From NCBI GenBank assembly GCA_902777205.1, contig CACYSU010000007.1:1-64000 (forward strand): a stretch of DNA of 64,000 bases, read 5' to 3'. A program made the position numbers and the translations under genes. Positions 40,888-49,311 of this stretch are shown piece after piece (positions within the stretch are counted from its first letter, which is position 1; the number at the start of each line of letters is the position of its first letter). Origin of the DNA: an uncultured Rhodospirillales bacterium. GTDB lineage: Bacteria > Pseudomonadota > Alphaproteobacteria > CAAGCB01 > CAG-977. The notes below the pieces were generated by a model. It was not told where the DNA came from and searched no databases. It saw only the letters and a program-made list of their open reading frames with translations.

Positions 40888-41445
40888 ATGCGATTTTTAC
40901 TGATTTTGTCCCTGATGCTGTGCGCGCCGTCGCCCGCGGCGGCCGTCAACGCGCTGGATCAGGGGCGGGGGTGCGAAAAAAGGCTGCTGTCCCTGATCGA
41001 CGGGGCGCGCAACACGATCGACGCCGCCGTTTACGCCGTCAACCGCGAATCAATCGTCAACGCGCTGGTCAAAGCGCACGGCCGCGGCGTCACCGTCCGC
41101 CTGCTGACCGACCGCGCGCAGCTGGCCGCGGTGAAAGACACCAGCGTCATCGACCGGCTGGCGGCCGCGGGGATCGAGGTGCGCGCCCACACGTCAAAGG
41201 GGCTGATGCACGCCAAAATCGCCGTGTTCGACGGAAAATCGGCGATCAGCGGTTCGTTCAACTGGACGGATTCGGCCGTCGAACGCAACAGCGAAGTGTG
41301 CAACCTGTTCATCGACGCCCCCGACGACGCGGCGCGGCATCAACGGCTGTTCGATAAACTGTGGCGGCAAAACAGCCGTGAAAAATCGGACAGGTGGCTG
41401 AAAATGCGCGGGCGGTGCGGCGACATTCCGCTGTTAAGGACGTGA
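40888..41445 (+). CDS. secreted phospholipase D-family nuclease (Nuc-like)
   Basis: 185 aa. Signal peptide (about 1-20), one HKD motif HAKIAVFDGK followed by SGSFNWTDSA, and an N-terminal block DGARNTIDAAVYAVN. A single HKD indicates a dimeric active site, as in plasmid Nuc endonucleases. Likely periplasmic nuclease. GAGG precedes ATG 40888. hydE follows after 3 nt. Confidence 0.85.
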   Translation: MRFLLILSLMLCAPSPAAAVNALDQGRGCEKRLLSLIDGARNTIDAAVYAVNRESIVNALVKAHGRGVTVRLLTDRAQLAAVKDTSVIDRLAAAGIEVRAHTSKGLMHAKIAVFDGKSAISGSFNWTDSAVERNSEVCNLFIDAPDDAARHQRLFDKLWRQNSREKSDRWLKMRGRCGDIPLLRT

Positions 41446-41448
41446 AAA

Positions 41449-42492
41449 ATGGAAAAGCTGATTGAAAAAGCGGAAAAGACACATTCCCTGACCCGCGACG
41501 AGCTGGCCGCGCTGCTGCGGTGCGACGACGAAACGGCGCGAAAGCTGTTCGCCGCCGCCGATCGGGTGCGCGCGGCGTTTGTCGGCGACGACGTGCAGCT
41601 GCGCGGGCTGATAGAATTTTCCAACCATTGCCGCAACAACTGCCTTTATTGCGGCATCCGGCGCGGCAACCGACAGGCGAAACGCTACCGGCTGGATCCG
41701 GAAATCATCATCGCGCACGCGGCCGCCGCGGCGAAACTGGGGTTCAAAACCGTCGTCATGCAGTCGGGCGAAGACGTTTGGTTCACCACCGACCGTTTGA
41801 CGCATATCATCCGCGCGATCAAAGACATGGATATGGCCGTCACGCTCAGCATCGGCGAAAAATCGTACGAGGAATACAAGGCCTACCGCGACGCGGGGGC
41901 GGACAGGTATCTGCTGCGCATCGAAACGACGGACAAGGATTTGTACCACCGGCTCGACCCCGAAATGAGCTGGGACAACCGCCGCCGCTGTCTGGTCGAT
42001 TTAAAGCGGCTGGGGTACGAACTGGGGTCGGGTTCCATGGTCGGCCTGCCCGATCAAAGCATCGAATCCATCGCCGACGACATTTTGTTTTTCAAGGAAA
42101 TCGGCGTCGATATGGCGGGCATCGGCCCGTTCATCCCGCACGAACAAACACCGCTGGCGAACGCGAAAGGGCGCGAATTCGTCCTGTCGCTGAAAACGAT
42201 GGCGTTGACGCGGCTGCTGCTGCCCGACATCAACATTCCCGCGACGACCGCGATGGAAACGCTGAACCCGAACGGGCGGATCATCGCTTTGCAAAGCGGG
42301 GCGAACGTCGTCATGCCGAACGTGACGACCGGCGAATACCGGAAAATGTACGAACTCTACCCCGGAAAGATTTGCGTCAACGACACGCCCGTGCATTGCC
42401 GCACCTGCATCGAATCAAAGATCCGCGCGATCGGCCGGTCGATCGGGACGGGAAAGGGATTCCGCGGCGAATATTTGAAAAAGCGGCAATAA
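41449..42492 (+). CDS. hydE: [FeFe]-hydrogenase H-cluster radical SAM maturase HydE
   Basis: 347 aa. The radical SAM cluster cysteines are C61-x3-C65-x2-C68 in FSNHCRNNCLYCG. Family blocks: GFKTVVMQSGED, GEKSYEEYKAYRDAGADRYL, GSGSMVGLPDQS and GIGPFIPHEQTPL. The C-terminal PVHCRTCI could hold the auxiliary cluster. HydE with HydF and HydG builds the H-cluster, but neither partner nor a hydrogenase is in this window. AAGGA lies eight bases before the ATG. Thiazole (ThiH) or BioB functions are less likely given these blocks. Confidence 0.85.
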   Translation: MEKLIEKAEKTHSLTRDELAALLRCDDETARKLFAAADRVRAAFVGDDVQLRGLIEFSNHCRNNCLYCGIRRGNRQAKRYRLDPEIIIAHAAAAAKLGFKTVVMQSGEDVWFTTDRLTHIIRAIKDMDMAVTLSIGEKSYEEYKAYRDAGADRYLLRIETTDKDLYHRLDPEMSWDNRRRCLVDLKRLGYELGSGSMVGLPDQSIESIADDILFFKEIGVDMAGIGPFIPHEQTPLANAKGREFVLSLKTMALTRLLLPDINIPATTAMETLNPNGRIIALQSGANVVMPNVTTGEYRKMYELYPGKICVNDTPVHCRTCIESKIRAIGRSIGTGKGFRGEYLKKRQ

Positions 42493-42504
42493 CGCCGCTT
42501 TTTT
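42479..42504. terminator. terminator overlapping the hydE stop codon
   Basis: AAAAGCGGC and GCCGCTTTT pair around AATAAC, which contains the hydE stop. A- and T-runs make it usable in both directions, serving the convergent DUF1796 gene too. Confidence 0.75.
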
Positions 42505-43208
42505 CATTTCTTCAACCGTTTCAGCCGTTTTTTCATTTTAAAAACGAAATGCCACCACCGGTCGGGAATCGTTTGCCGGACTTTAATGTCTTTGACGGCC
42601 GTGCGCAGGACACGGGCGTCATGCGGCGGAATCCCGCCGGCCTTTTTGTAATTAAACGACAGTTTCAGGATGTGTTCGCCGATCGCTTCCTCGCGCCGGT
42701 CGTCGGCGACCGCGATGTACAGCAGGTCGATGTTCTTGTCCGGAAAACGGGCGGCGATCTTGTCGTATCCTTTTTTCAGCGTTTCCGCGTCCGTGGTTTC
42801 CGTGTTGGCGGGCGTTTCGACGTAAACGATCAAAATGTCCCCGAAACGGTCGAGATTGGCCATCAAACGGCCGATGCGCCGGTCGTATTTCGCCCTGATC
42901 GCCGGATACGATTCGTCCAGCGGCACGCCCTGCGGAAAATCGTGGTTGAACGTCAGCCCGTTTTTCGTGTCCGTGTAAATGTCGCAGGGATTGTGTTCGT
43001 CCCCGTTCCGTCCGCCCGTGAAAACCAAGTCCTCTTTATTGATGAAATCCGCGAAACCGGATGTCAGGATATCGACGCGCCCCGAAAAATCCGTGCCGAA
43101 CAGCCAGTCGAACGGGCAGGACGTGAACTGCAGGTTCATTTTGCGCAGCATTTGCGAACACAGACAGGCCGCGCCGATGCCGAAAACGAAATCGTATTTT
43201 TTCTTCAT
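42504..43208 (-). CDS. DUF1796-family putative cysteine peptidase
   Basis: 234 aa. N-terminal FGIGAACLCSQMLRKMNLQ followed by SCPFDWLFG matches DUF1796, a papain-like group often found with surface-polysaccharide or glycosyltransferase genes. The candidate nucleophile is a cysteine in the first block; His/Asp partners are plausible in NHDFPQG. No signal peptide. The C-terminus is Lys/Arg-rich. Follows ispDF by 12 nt in the same direction. Confidence 0.75.
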   Translation of the reverse strand: MKKKYDFVFGIGAACLCSQMLRKMNLQFTSCPFDWLFGTDFSGRVDILTSGFADFINKEDLVFTGGRNGDEHNPCDIYTDTKNGLTFNHDFPQGVPLDESYPAIRAKYDRRIGRLMANLDRFGDILIVYVETPANTETTDAETLKKGYDKIAARFPDKNIDLLYIAVADDRREEAIGEHILKLSFNYKKAGGIPPHDARVLRTAVKDIKVRQTIPDRWWHFVFKMKKRLKRLKK

Positions 43209-43220
43209 TGCGTCCGCTCC

Positions 43221-44381
43221 TTAAAACCGCACGGTCACGCACGCCTGCGCGGCGATGCCCTCTTTGCGGCCGGTGAAGCCCAGCTTTTCCGTCGTCGTGG
43301 CCTTGACGCTGATTTTCGACGACGAAACGTCCAGCGCGGCGGCCAGCTTTTCCACCATGGGCAGACGGTACGCGCCGATTTTCGGGCGTTCGCAGATGAA
43401 CGTCACGTCGGCGTTCAGAATTTGACCGCCCAAACCGCGGATCAAATCGACGGCGTATTTTAAAAACGTCATCGAATCCGCGCCTTTCCAACGCATATCC
43501 GACGGCGGAAAATGCAATCCGATGTCGCCGGATCCGATCGCGCCCAGCAACGCGTCCGTCAGCGCGTGCAGCCCGACATCGGCGTCGGAGTGTCCTTCCA
43601 GCCCGAAATCGTGCGGGACTTGAACGCCGCAAAGCGTGACGAAATTCCCGTCCGTGAATTTATGCACGTCGAACCCCGTCGCGGTGCGCACGTCGTCCCC
43701 GCGGCCGGCCAGCATCGTTTCGGCGCGGATCAAATCGGCCTGCGTCGTGATTTTAAAGTTGTCCTCGCTGCCCGCCGTCAGAACAACGTCCAAGCCCGCG
43801 CGTTCCGCGACGCAGGCGTCGTCCGTCAGCTCCATCCCTTTGACGGATTCGTGCGCCGCCAAAATGCCGGCGTAGGGGAAGCCTTGCGGCGTCTGCACGC
43901 GGTACAGCCCCGCGCGGTCAACCGTTTTCGTCACGACCGTCCGGCCGTTTTCCGCCGCGCCCGCCTTGATCGTGTCCGTGACGGGCAAAGCGGGAATCGC
44001 GCCCTGCCGTTCGTTGACGGCCGCGATGACGCGGTTGATGACGCCGAAATCGACGAACGGGCGCGCGCCGTCGTGGATCAAAACGATGTCGGGGGCTTCG
44101 TCTTTCAGGCTTTCCAGCCCCAGACGCACCGAATCCTGTCGGGTCGCGCCGCCGGAAACGGGCGGCAGGACGGGCAGGTTTTCCGCCGCGCATTTGTACA
44201 GCGCCATGTCGTCGGGGTGGATGACCGCGCGGACGGCCGACACCGCAGGGTGGGCGCAAAACACCGCCATCGCGCGGCGCAGCACCATATCCCGCCCGAT
44301 TGTTCTGTACTGTTTGGGCATTTCGCCGCCGAAGCGGTGGCCTCTGCCCGCGGCGACGATGATAACGGCACACTTGACCAT
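43221..44381 (-). CDS. ispDF: bifunctional IspD-IspF isoprenoid enzyme
   Basis: 386 aa. IspD part (about 1-225): AAGRGHRFGGEMPKQY for CTP binding and HDGARPFV. IspF part (about 230-386): GFDVHKF, GHSDADVGLHALTDALLGAIGSGDIG with zinc ligands, and ATTTEKLGFTGR. Catalyses the third and fifth steps of the MEP pathway. Fusion is typical of alphaproteobacteria and some epsilonproteobacteria. Confidence 0.95.
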   Translation of the reverse strand: MVKCAVIIVAAGRGHRFGGEMPKQYRTIGRDMVLRRAMAVFCAHPAVSAVRAVIHPDDMALYKCAAENLPVLPPVSGGATRQDSVRLGLESLKDEAPDIVLIHDGARPFVDFGVINRVIAAVNERQGAIPALPVTDTIKAGAAENGRTVVTKTVDRAGLYRVQTPQGFPYAGILAAHESVKGMELTDDACVAERAGLDVVLTAGSEDNFKITTQADLIRAETMLAGRGDDVRTATGFDVHKFTDGNFVTLCGVQVPHDFGLEGHSDADVGLHALTDALLGAIGSGDIGLHFPPSDMRWKGADSMTFLKYAVDLIRGLGGQILNADVTFICERPKIGAYRLPMVEKLAAALDVSSSKISVKATTTEKLGFTGRKEGIAAQACVTVRF

Positions 44382-44446
44382 GAAAGGGACTCCCTGTTAA
44401 ATTTCACAGCAGATTAAAACAGTTTTTCGTTTTGGAAAAGAGGATA

Positions 44447-45412
44447 ATGCCTTTCGCGCCTTTGAAAATCGGAAACCGCAGCTTTTCCCCCGTCGCCGGC
44501 GCGCCGATGGCGGGCGTGACGGACGCGCCGTTCCGCCAAATCGCGCGGGCGTTCGGCGGCGAATTGCTGTTTACGGAAATGGTGTTGGCGGCGTCGCTGG
44601 TTCACGCGCACCGGCAAACGCGCGAAATGGCCGTGTGCCGCGACATCGACGCCCCCGTCGCCGTCCAGTTGGAGGGAACGGATCCCGAAACGATGGCGCG
44701 GGCGGCGCAAATCGTCGAATCAACGGGCGGCGCGGCCTTTATCGACATCAATATGGGATGCCCCGTGCCGAAAATCGTCAAATCGGGCGGCGGCGCGGCG
44801 TTGATGACCGATCCGGAACGGGCGGAACGGATCGTGCGCGCGATGACGGACGCCGTTTCCCTGCCCGTCACGGTGAAATTCCGGCTGGGGTGGGACGCGG
44901 AAAGCGAAAACTTCCTCGATTTCGGCAAACGGATGCAAGACGCGGGGGCGGCGGCCGCGACCCTGCACGCCCGAACGCGCGAACAATTCTACGGCGGCGC
45001 GGCGGATCAAAGCGCGTTTGAAAAACTGAAGCGCGCGCTGGACATTCCCGTCATCGCCAACGGCGACGTTCGCACCCCCGCGGACGCGCGCGAAGTGTTG
45101 GAACAAACCGGCGCCGACGCCGTGATGATCGGGCGCGGAATGTTGGGAAAGCCGTGGATTTTGGCGCAATGCGCCGCCGTTTTGGACGGCCGGACGCCGG
45201 ACGCCGCGCCGGACGCGGGAAAAACCGCCCTGTCGCATTTCGATTTGATGGAAAAATATTACGGGCGCAAGGCGATTTTTATCGCGCGAAAGCACATTGC
45301 TTGGTATTCTGCGGGAAAAGAGGGCGGCGCGGATTTTCGCAAAGCGGTCAACGAAACGGACGATCCGGCGCGGCTGCGGGATTTGATACGGGGGTTTTTC
45401 AATGCAGAATGA
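44447..45412 (+). CDS. dusB: tRNA-dihydrouridine synthase DusB
   Basis: 321 aa. FMN TIM barrel: SPVAGAPMAGVTDAPFR, the catalytic cysteine in INMGCPVPKI, VTVKFRLGWD, HARTREQFYGG and IANGDVRTP. Reduces uridines in the tRNA D-loop. ATG 44447 is used; a TTG at 44432 is possible. This is the nifR3 gene of alphaproteobacteria, normally followed by ntrBC; here a 96-aa Fis-like gene overlaps its end by 11 nt. Confidence 0.93.
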   Translation: MPFAPLKIGNRSFSPVAGAPMAGVTDAPFRQIARAFGGELLFTEMVLAASLVHAHRQTREMAVCRDIDAPVAVQLEGTDPETMARAAQIVESTGGAAFIDINMGCPVPKIVKSGGGAALMTDPERAERIVRAMTDAVSLPVTVKFRLGWDAESENFLDFGKRMQDAGAAAATLHARTREQFYGGAADQSAFEKLKRALDIPVIANGDVRTPADAREVLEQTGADAVMIGRGMLGKPWILAQCAAVLDGRTPDAAPDAGKTALSHFDLMEKYYGRKAIFIARKHIAWYSAGKEGGADFRKAVNETDDPARLRDLIRGFFNAE

Positions 45413-45692
45413 GGGGCTGGGCGCGGTCGTTGAAAAATATCTGCGCCGTTTTTACGCCGACGCCGCCGAAACGGCCGAACAGGCCAACGTTTACGATTCC
45501 GTCATCGAAGAGGTGGAACGCCGGCTGATCGCCGTGACGTTGGACGTGGCGAACGGCAACCGTTTGAAAACGGCCAAGATTTTGGGGCTGAACCGGAACA
45601 CTTTGTTGAAAAAGATGCGGAAATTCGATCTGGACGACAAGCTGGCCGGCGCGCAGCCCCCTTACCCGAACAAAAGGCGGAAAAGAAAATGA
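45402..45692 (+). CDS. Fis-like / NtrC C-terminal-domain DNA-binding protein
   Basis: 96 aa. Residues about 9-75 align by eye with both E. coli Fis and the C-terminal domain of alphaproteobacterial NtrC: VVEKYLRRFYAD, EEVERRLIAVTLDVANGN, and the HTH KTAKILGLNRNTLLKKMRKF. It lacks the receiver and AAA+ domains of NtrC. A basic tail PPYPNKRRKRK ends the protein. It starts inside dusB and overlaps trkA by ATGA. Length and dusB linkage match E. coli dusB-fis; position matches alphaproteobacterial ntrC. A stand-alone nucleoid or promoter-architectural role is likely. Confidence 0.85.
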   Translation: MQNEGLGAVVEKYLRRFYADAAETAEQANVYDSVIEEVERRLIAVTLDVANGNRLKTAKILGLNRNTLLKKMRKFDLDDKLAGAQPPYPNKRRKRK

Positions 45693-47062
45693 AAGTGATT
45701 GTGTGCGGCGCCGGCCGCGTCGGTTCGACCATCGCCCGTTACCTGTCCGAAGACGACAACAACGTCGTTTTGATCGACACGGACGCCGAACGGCTGACCG
45801 AATTGACATCCGCCATGGACGTGCGCCCCGTCGTCGGGTTCGCGTCCTATCCGTCCGTTTTGGAACAGGCCGACGCGCAGGACGCCGATATGCTGATCGC
45901 CGTGACCGCGTCCGACGAAGTCAACATGGTGACGTGTCAGGCGGCGAATTCCCTGTTCAAAGTCCCCACGAAAATCGCGCGTTTGCGTTCCAACGAATAC
46001 ACGAACCAGAAATGGCGGCGGTTTTACACGCACGACGCCCTGCCGATCGACGTCGTCATCTCGCCCGAAGTCGAAATCGCGCGGTCGATCCGGCGCAACA
46101 TTTCGTTCCCCGGCGCGTTCGAAGTCATCCCGCTGGCGATGGACAAGGTTTACCTGCTGGGCATTCATTGCGACGACGTTTGCCCCATGATCAACACGCC
46201 CCTGCGCCAGCTGACCGAGCTGTTCCCCGATGTCAACGCGGTCGTCGCCGCGCTGGTGCGGGATTCAAAGCTGATCATCGCGGACAGCGACACGCGCATT
46301 CTGGCCGGCGACGACGTGTATGTCATCGTCCCGTCGGAATCCGTGCGCCGCATCCTGACGCTGTTCGGGCGGGATCAGGAACGTGCGCAAAGCGTTTTGA
46401 TTCTGGGCGGAAACAACATCGGGCTGAATTTGGCGCGGTATTTGGAAAAGGCGTCGCATATGCGCGTCACGTTGATCGAGGAAAACGAGGACCGCGCGAA
46501 GTTTCTGGCCGAAACACTGTCGCAGACGACGGTGATCCACGGCGATTTCCTGAACACCGATTTGCTGGAGGAAGCCGACATCGACATCGTCGAAACGGTC
46601 ATTGCCGTCGGTTCAAAGGACGAAGACAACATTCTGGCGTCGCTGATGGCGAAACGCTACGGCGTCGAGCAAACGATTTCCGTGATTGAAAAACCGCTGT
46701 ATTCCCAGCTGGTCGTCAATCTGGGCATCGACGTGATCATCGACCCGAAAGACATCATGGTTTCGACGATCCTGCAGCACGTCCGGCGTGGCAAAATCTA
46801 CGCCGCCTATTCGATCCGATCCGGTTTGTGCGAAGTGCTGGAGGCGGACGCGTTCGACACGTTTGAATACGCGGGACAGGCTTTGCGCGACGTGCGGCTG
46901 CCCGCGGGGGTCATCATCGGGGCGATCGTGCGCGACGCCGAACCGCTGCCGCTGCGGGGCGACACCGTGATCGAAAGCGGCGACCGGCTGGTGCTGTTTT
47001 CCGACGCCGAATCCGTCAAGCAGGTTGAAAAGCTGTTTTCCGTCGCGCCGGAGGTGTTCTGA
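45689..47062 (+). CDS. trkA: Trk potassium-uptake NAD-binding protein TrkA
   Basis: 457 aa with two RCK halves. The first Rossmann motif is CGAGRVGSTIARYL with DTDAERL; the second is LGGNNIGLNLARYLEK. Each is followed by a TrkA-C lobe (about 140-220 and 375-455). Cytoplasmic gating subunit of Trk; the membrane partner TrkH is not in the window. In alphaproteobacteria trkA follows ntrX. Overlaps the next gene by one base (TGATG). Confidence 0.93.
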   Translation: MKVIVCGAGRVGSTIARYLSEDDNNVVLIDTDAERLTELTSAMDVRPVVGFASYPSVLEQADAQDADMLIAVTASDEVNMVTCQAANSLFKVPTKIARLRSNEYTNQKWRRFYTHDALPIDVVISPEVEIARSIRRNISFPGAFEVIPLAMDKVYLLGIHCDDVCPMINTPLRQLTELFPDVNAVVAALVRDSKLIIADSDTRILAGDDVYVIVPSESVRRILTLFGRDQERAQSVLILGGNNIGLNLARYLEKASHMRVTLIEENEDRAKFLAETLSQTTVIHGDFLNTDLLEEADIDIVETVIAVGSKDEDNILASLMAKRYGVEQTISVIEKPLYSQLVVNLGIDVIIDPKDIMVSTILQHVRRGKIYAAYSIRSGLCEVLEADAFDTFEYAGQALRDVRLPAGVIIGAIVRDAEPLPLRGDTVIESGDRLVLFSDAESVKQVEKLFSVAPEVF

Positions 47063-47718
47063 TGAAATATCCTTTCCCGTCCGCCGTCCTGTTCGATTGG
47101 GACAACACGCTGATGGACACGACGCCCGTTTTGTTCAAGGCGTTCTGTGTCCTGCGCCGGCACTACAGCCTGCCCGAATGTTCCATGGACGAATACAGGG
47201 CGCGCACGGGGCTGTCTTTGCGCGAAACGTTCCCCGACCTGTTCGGCGACAGGTGGGAGGAGGCGAAACAGGTTTATCTGGACGCGTACCGCGCCAACCA
47301 CCTGAATATGCTGACCCCGTTTGACAAAGCGCGCGAAACGGTCGCTTTCCTGCACGAAAAAACAGGCGGAAAAACCGGTGTCGTCAGCAACAAAACCGGC
47401 ACGATCCTGCGCGAGGAAATCAATCATCTGGGGTGGGGCGGATATTTCGCGGCCGTCGTCGGCGCGGGCGACGCGGACAGGGACAAACCCGCGCCCGATC
47501 CCGTTTACAAAGCTTTGGCCGATATGAAAATCCGCTATGAAAACAACCGGCCGGCCGCGTGCGTCTGGTTCGTCGGCGACGGGGACGCGGATATGGAATG
47601 CGCGGCCGCCGCCGGATGCCTGCCCGTGCGCGTGGCGGACGAAAACAAGGACGGCGCGGACGTTTTGACGGTAAAAAATTGCGCCGAACTGCTGACAATC
47701 CTTTACTCTTACACTTAA
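47062..47718 (+). CDS. HAD-superfamily phosphatase
   Basis: 218 aa. Motif I is LFDWDNTLMDT, motif II falls in GVVSNKTG, and motifs III/IV are in DKPAPDPVY and WFVGDGDADMECA. HAD-IA with helical cap, similar to phosphoglycolate phosphatases, but the substrate is not defined. Inserted between trkA and hfq, overlapping trkA by one base. Confidence 0.88.
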   Translation: MKYPFPSAVLFDWDNTLMDTTPVLFKAFCVLRRHYSLPECSMDEYRARTGLSLRETFPDLFGDRWEEAKQVYLDAYRANHLNMLTPFDKARETVAFLHEKTGGKTGVVSNKTGTILREEINHLGWGGYFAAVVGAGDADRDKPAPDPVYKALADMKIRYENNRPAACVWFVGDGDADMECAAAAGCLPVRVADENKDGADVLTVKNCAELLTILYSYT

Positions 47719-47763
47719 ATGATTTAAAAAGGCGGCGGTTGTCCGTACTTTGAGGGAAAGAAA

Positions 47764-48009
47764 ATGAACGATAAAAACCAAAATGTGCAGGATCTGTTTT
47801 TGAACCAGATGCGCAAAACGAAAACGCCCGTCACCGTTTACCTGATTTGCGGGGTCAAGCTGCAGGGCATCATCACCTGGTTTGACAATTTTTCCATGCT
47901 GCTGCGCCGCGACGGCCACACCCAGCTGGTTTACAAACACGCCGTTTCGACGATCATGCCGGCGGTTCCCGTTTCCCTGTTTGACGACGACGCGGAAAAA
48001 ACGGAATAA
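47764..48009 (+). CDS. hfq: RNA chaperone Hfq
   Basis: 81 aa. Sm1 region [27 protein letters not shown] and Sm2 [10 protein letters not shown] are complete; the lateral rim has LLRRDG and the C-terminal tail is short and acidic, as in alphaproteobacteria. Binds sRNAs and mRNAs as a hexamer. GAGGGAAAGAAA precedes the ATG, 45 nt after the HAD gene. Confidence 0.97.
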   Translation: MNDKNQNVQDLFLNQMRKTKTPVTVYLICGVKLQGIITWFDNFSMLLRRDGHTQLVYKHAVSTIMPAVPVSLFDDDAEKTE

Positions 48010-48021
48010 AGGACGGCGATT

Positions 48022-49311
48022 TTGTCCGAAAAGACTTTCGTCCTGCATCCCGTTTTGAAAAACGCCGACGGCACGGGGCGTTCCGTTCAGGCGGGATTGG
48101 AGGAAATCAAGAATCTGACAGCCGCGATCGACTTGACCGTCGTTGCGGCTGAAACCGTTTTGCTGAACAAAACGAACGCGTCGCTGTACATCGGCAAAGG
48201 CGCGGCCGAACGCGCGGGCGAAACGATCAGGGAAAACGAAATCACGCTGGCCGTCGTGAATTGCGCCCTGTCGCCGATTCAGCAGCGCAATCTGGAAAAG
48301 CTGTGGAATTGCAAGGTCATCGACCGCACCGCCTTGATTTTGGAAATTTTCGGCGAACGCGCCCGCACCAAAGAAGGCGTGCTGCAGGTCGAACTGGCGC
48401 ACTTGAGTTATCAGCGGTCAAGATTGGTGCGCGGATGGACGCATTTGGAACGCCAGCGCGGCGGCCGCGGTTTTCTGGGCGGCCCCGGCGAAACGCAGAT
48501 CGAACTCGACCGCCGCGTCATCACCGACAACATCGCCAAGCTGAAAAAGGAATTGGAGGAAGTCAAACGCACCCGTTTGCTGCACCGCGAGGCGCGCCGC
48601 CGCGTCCCCTATCCGATCGTCGCGCTGGTCGGATACACGAATGCGGGGAAATCGACGCTGTTCAACCGGATGACGAACGCCGGCGTTTTGGCCAAGGATA
48701 TGCTGTTCGCGACGCTCGACCCGACGATGCGGGTGCTGAAGCTGCCGTCCGGACGGCGGGTGATCCTGTCCGACACGGTGGGGTTCATTTCCGATCTGCC
48801 GACCGAGCTGGTCGCCGCTTTCCGCGCCACGTTGGAGGAAGTGCTGGAAGCGTCGCTGATCCTGCACGTGCGCGACATATCGCATCCCGACACGCTGGCG
48901 CAAAAGGCGGATGTCGAAAACGTGCTGAAAACGCTGGGCGTTGGGGCGCAGGTCGATCGCGGGCTGGTCGAGGTTTTGAACAAATCCGACCTGCTGGGCG
49001 AAGCGGAGCTGGCCGCGTTGAAATCGTCGTGCGCCCGCAATCCGAACCAAATCCCCGTTTCCGCCGCGACCGGCGAGGGAACGGACGCGCTGGCCGCGCT
49101 GATCGAAAACAAACTGGCGGCCGGACGGATCGAAATTTCGGCCGAAATCCCCGTTTCCGACGGTGCCGCTTTGGCCTATCTGTACCGCGCGGGCGAAGTG
49201 CTGGAACGCGTTGACGGCGACACGGAATGTCGCCTGCGCGTCCGGATGGATCCGGCGGACATTCAAAAATTCAACAACTCTTTCCCGCAGGTGATCTATG
49301 TTCAATCCTGA
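48022..49311 (+). CDS. hflX: ribosome-associated GTPase HflX
   Basis: 429 aa from a TTG start with AAAGGA upstream. The N-terminal HflX domain includes RGRGFLGGPGETQIELDRR-type text (ERQRGGRGF, GPGETQIELD), then the GTPase: G1 GYTNAGKST, G3 DTVGF, G4 NKSD. Splits stalled ribosomes under stress. Follows hfq by 12 nt, the usual order. Confidence 0.94.
   Translation: MSEKTFVLHPVLKNADGTGRSVQAGLEEIKNLTAAIDLTVVAAETVLLNKTNASLYIGKGAAERAGETIRENEITLAVVNCALSPIQQRNLEKLWNCKVIDRTALILEIFGERARTKEGVLQVELAHLSYQRSRLVRGWTHLERQRGGRGFLGGPGETQIELDRRVITDNIAKLKKELEEVKRTRLLHREARRRVPYPIVALVGYTNAGKSTLFNRMTNAGVLAKDMLFATLDPTMRVLKLPSGRRVILSDTVGFISDLPTELVAAFRATLEEVLEASLILHVRDISHPDTLAQKADVENVLKTLGVGAQVDRGLVEVLNKSDLLGEAELAALKSSCARNPNQIPVSAATGEGTDALAALIENKLAAGRIEISAEIPVSDGAALAYLYRAGEVLERVDGDTECRLRVRMDPADIQKFNNSFPQVIYVQS

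Noticed and set aside
41520-43463. A 647-codon plus-strand frame across hydE and the DUF1796 gene
   Set aside because: Arg-rich nonsense composition, out of frame with hydE and antisense to the DUF1796 gene; both alternatives have recognisable motifs.
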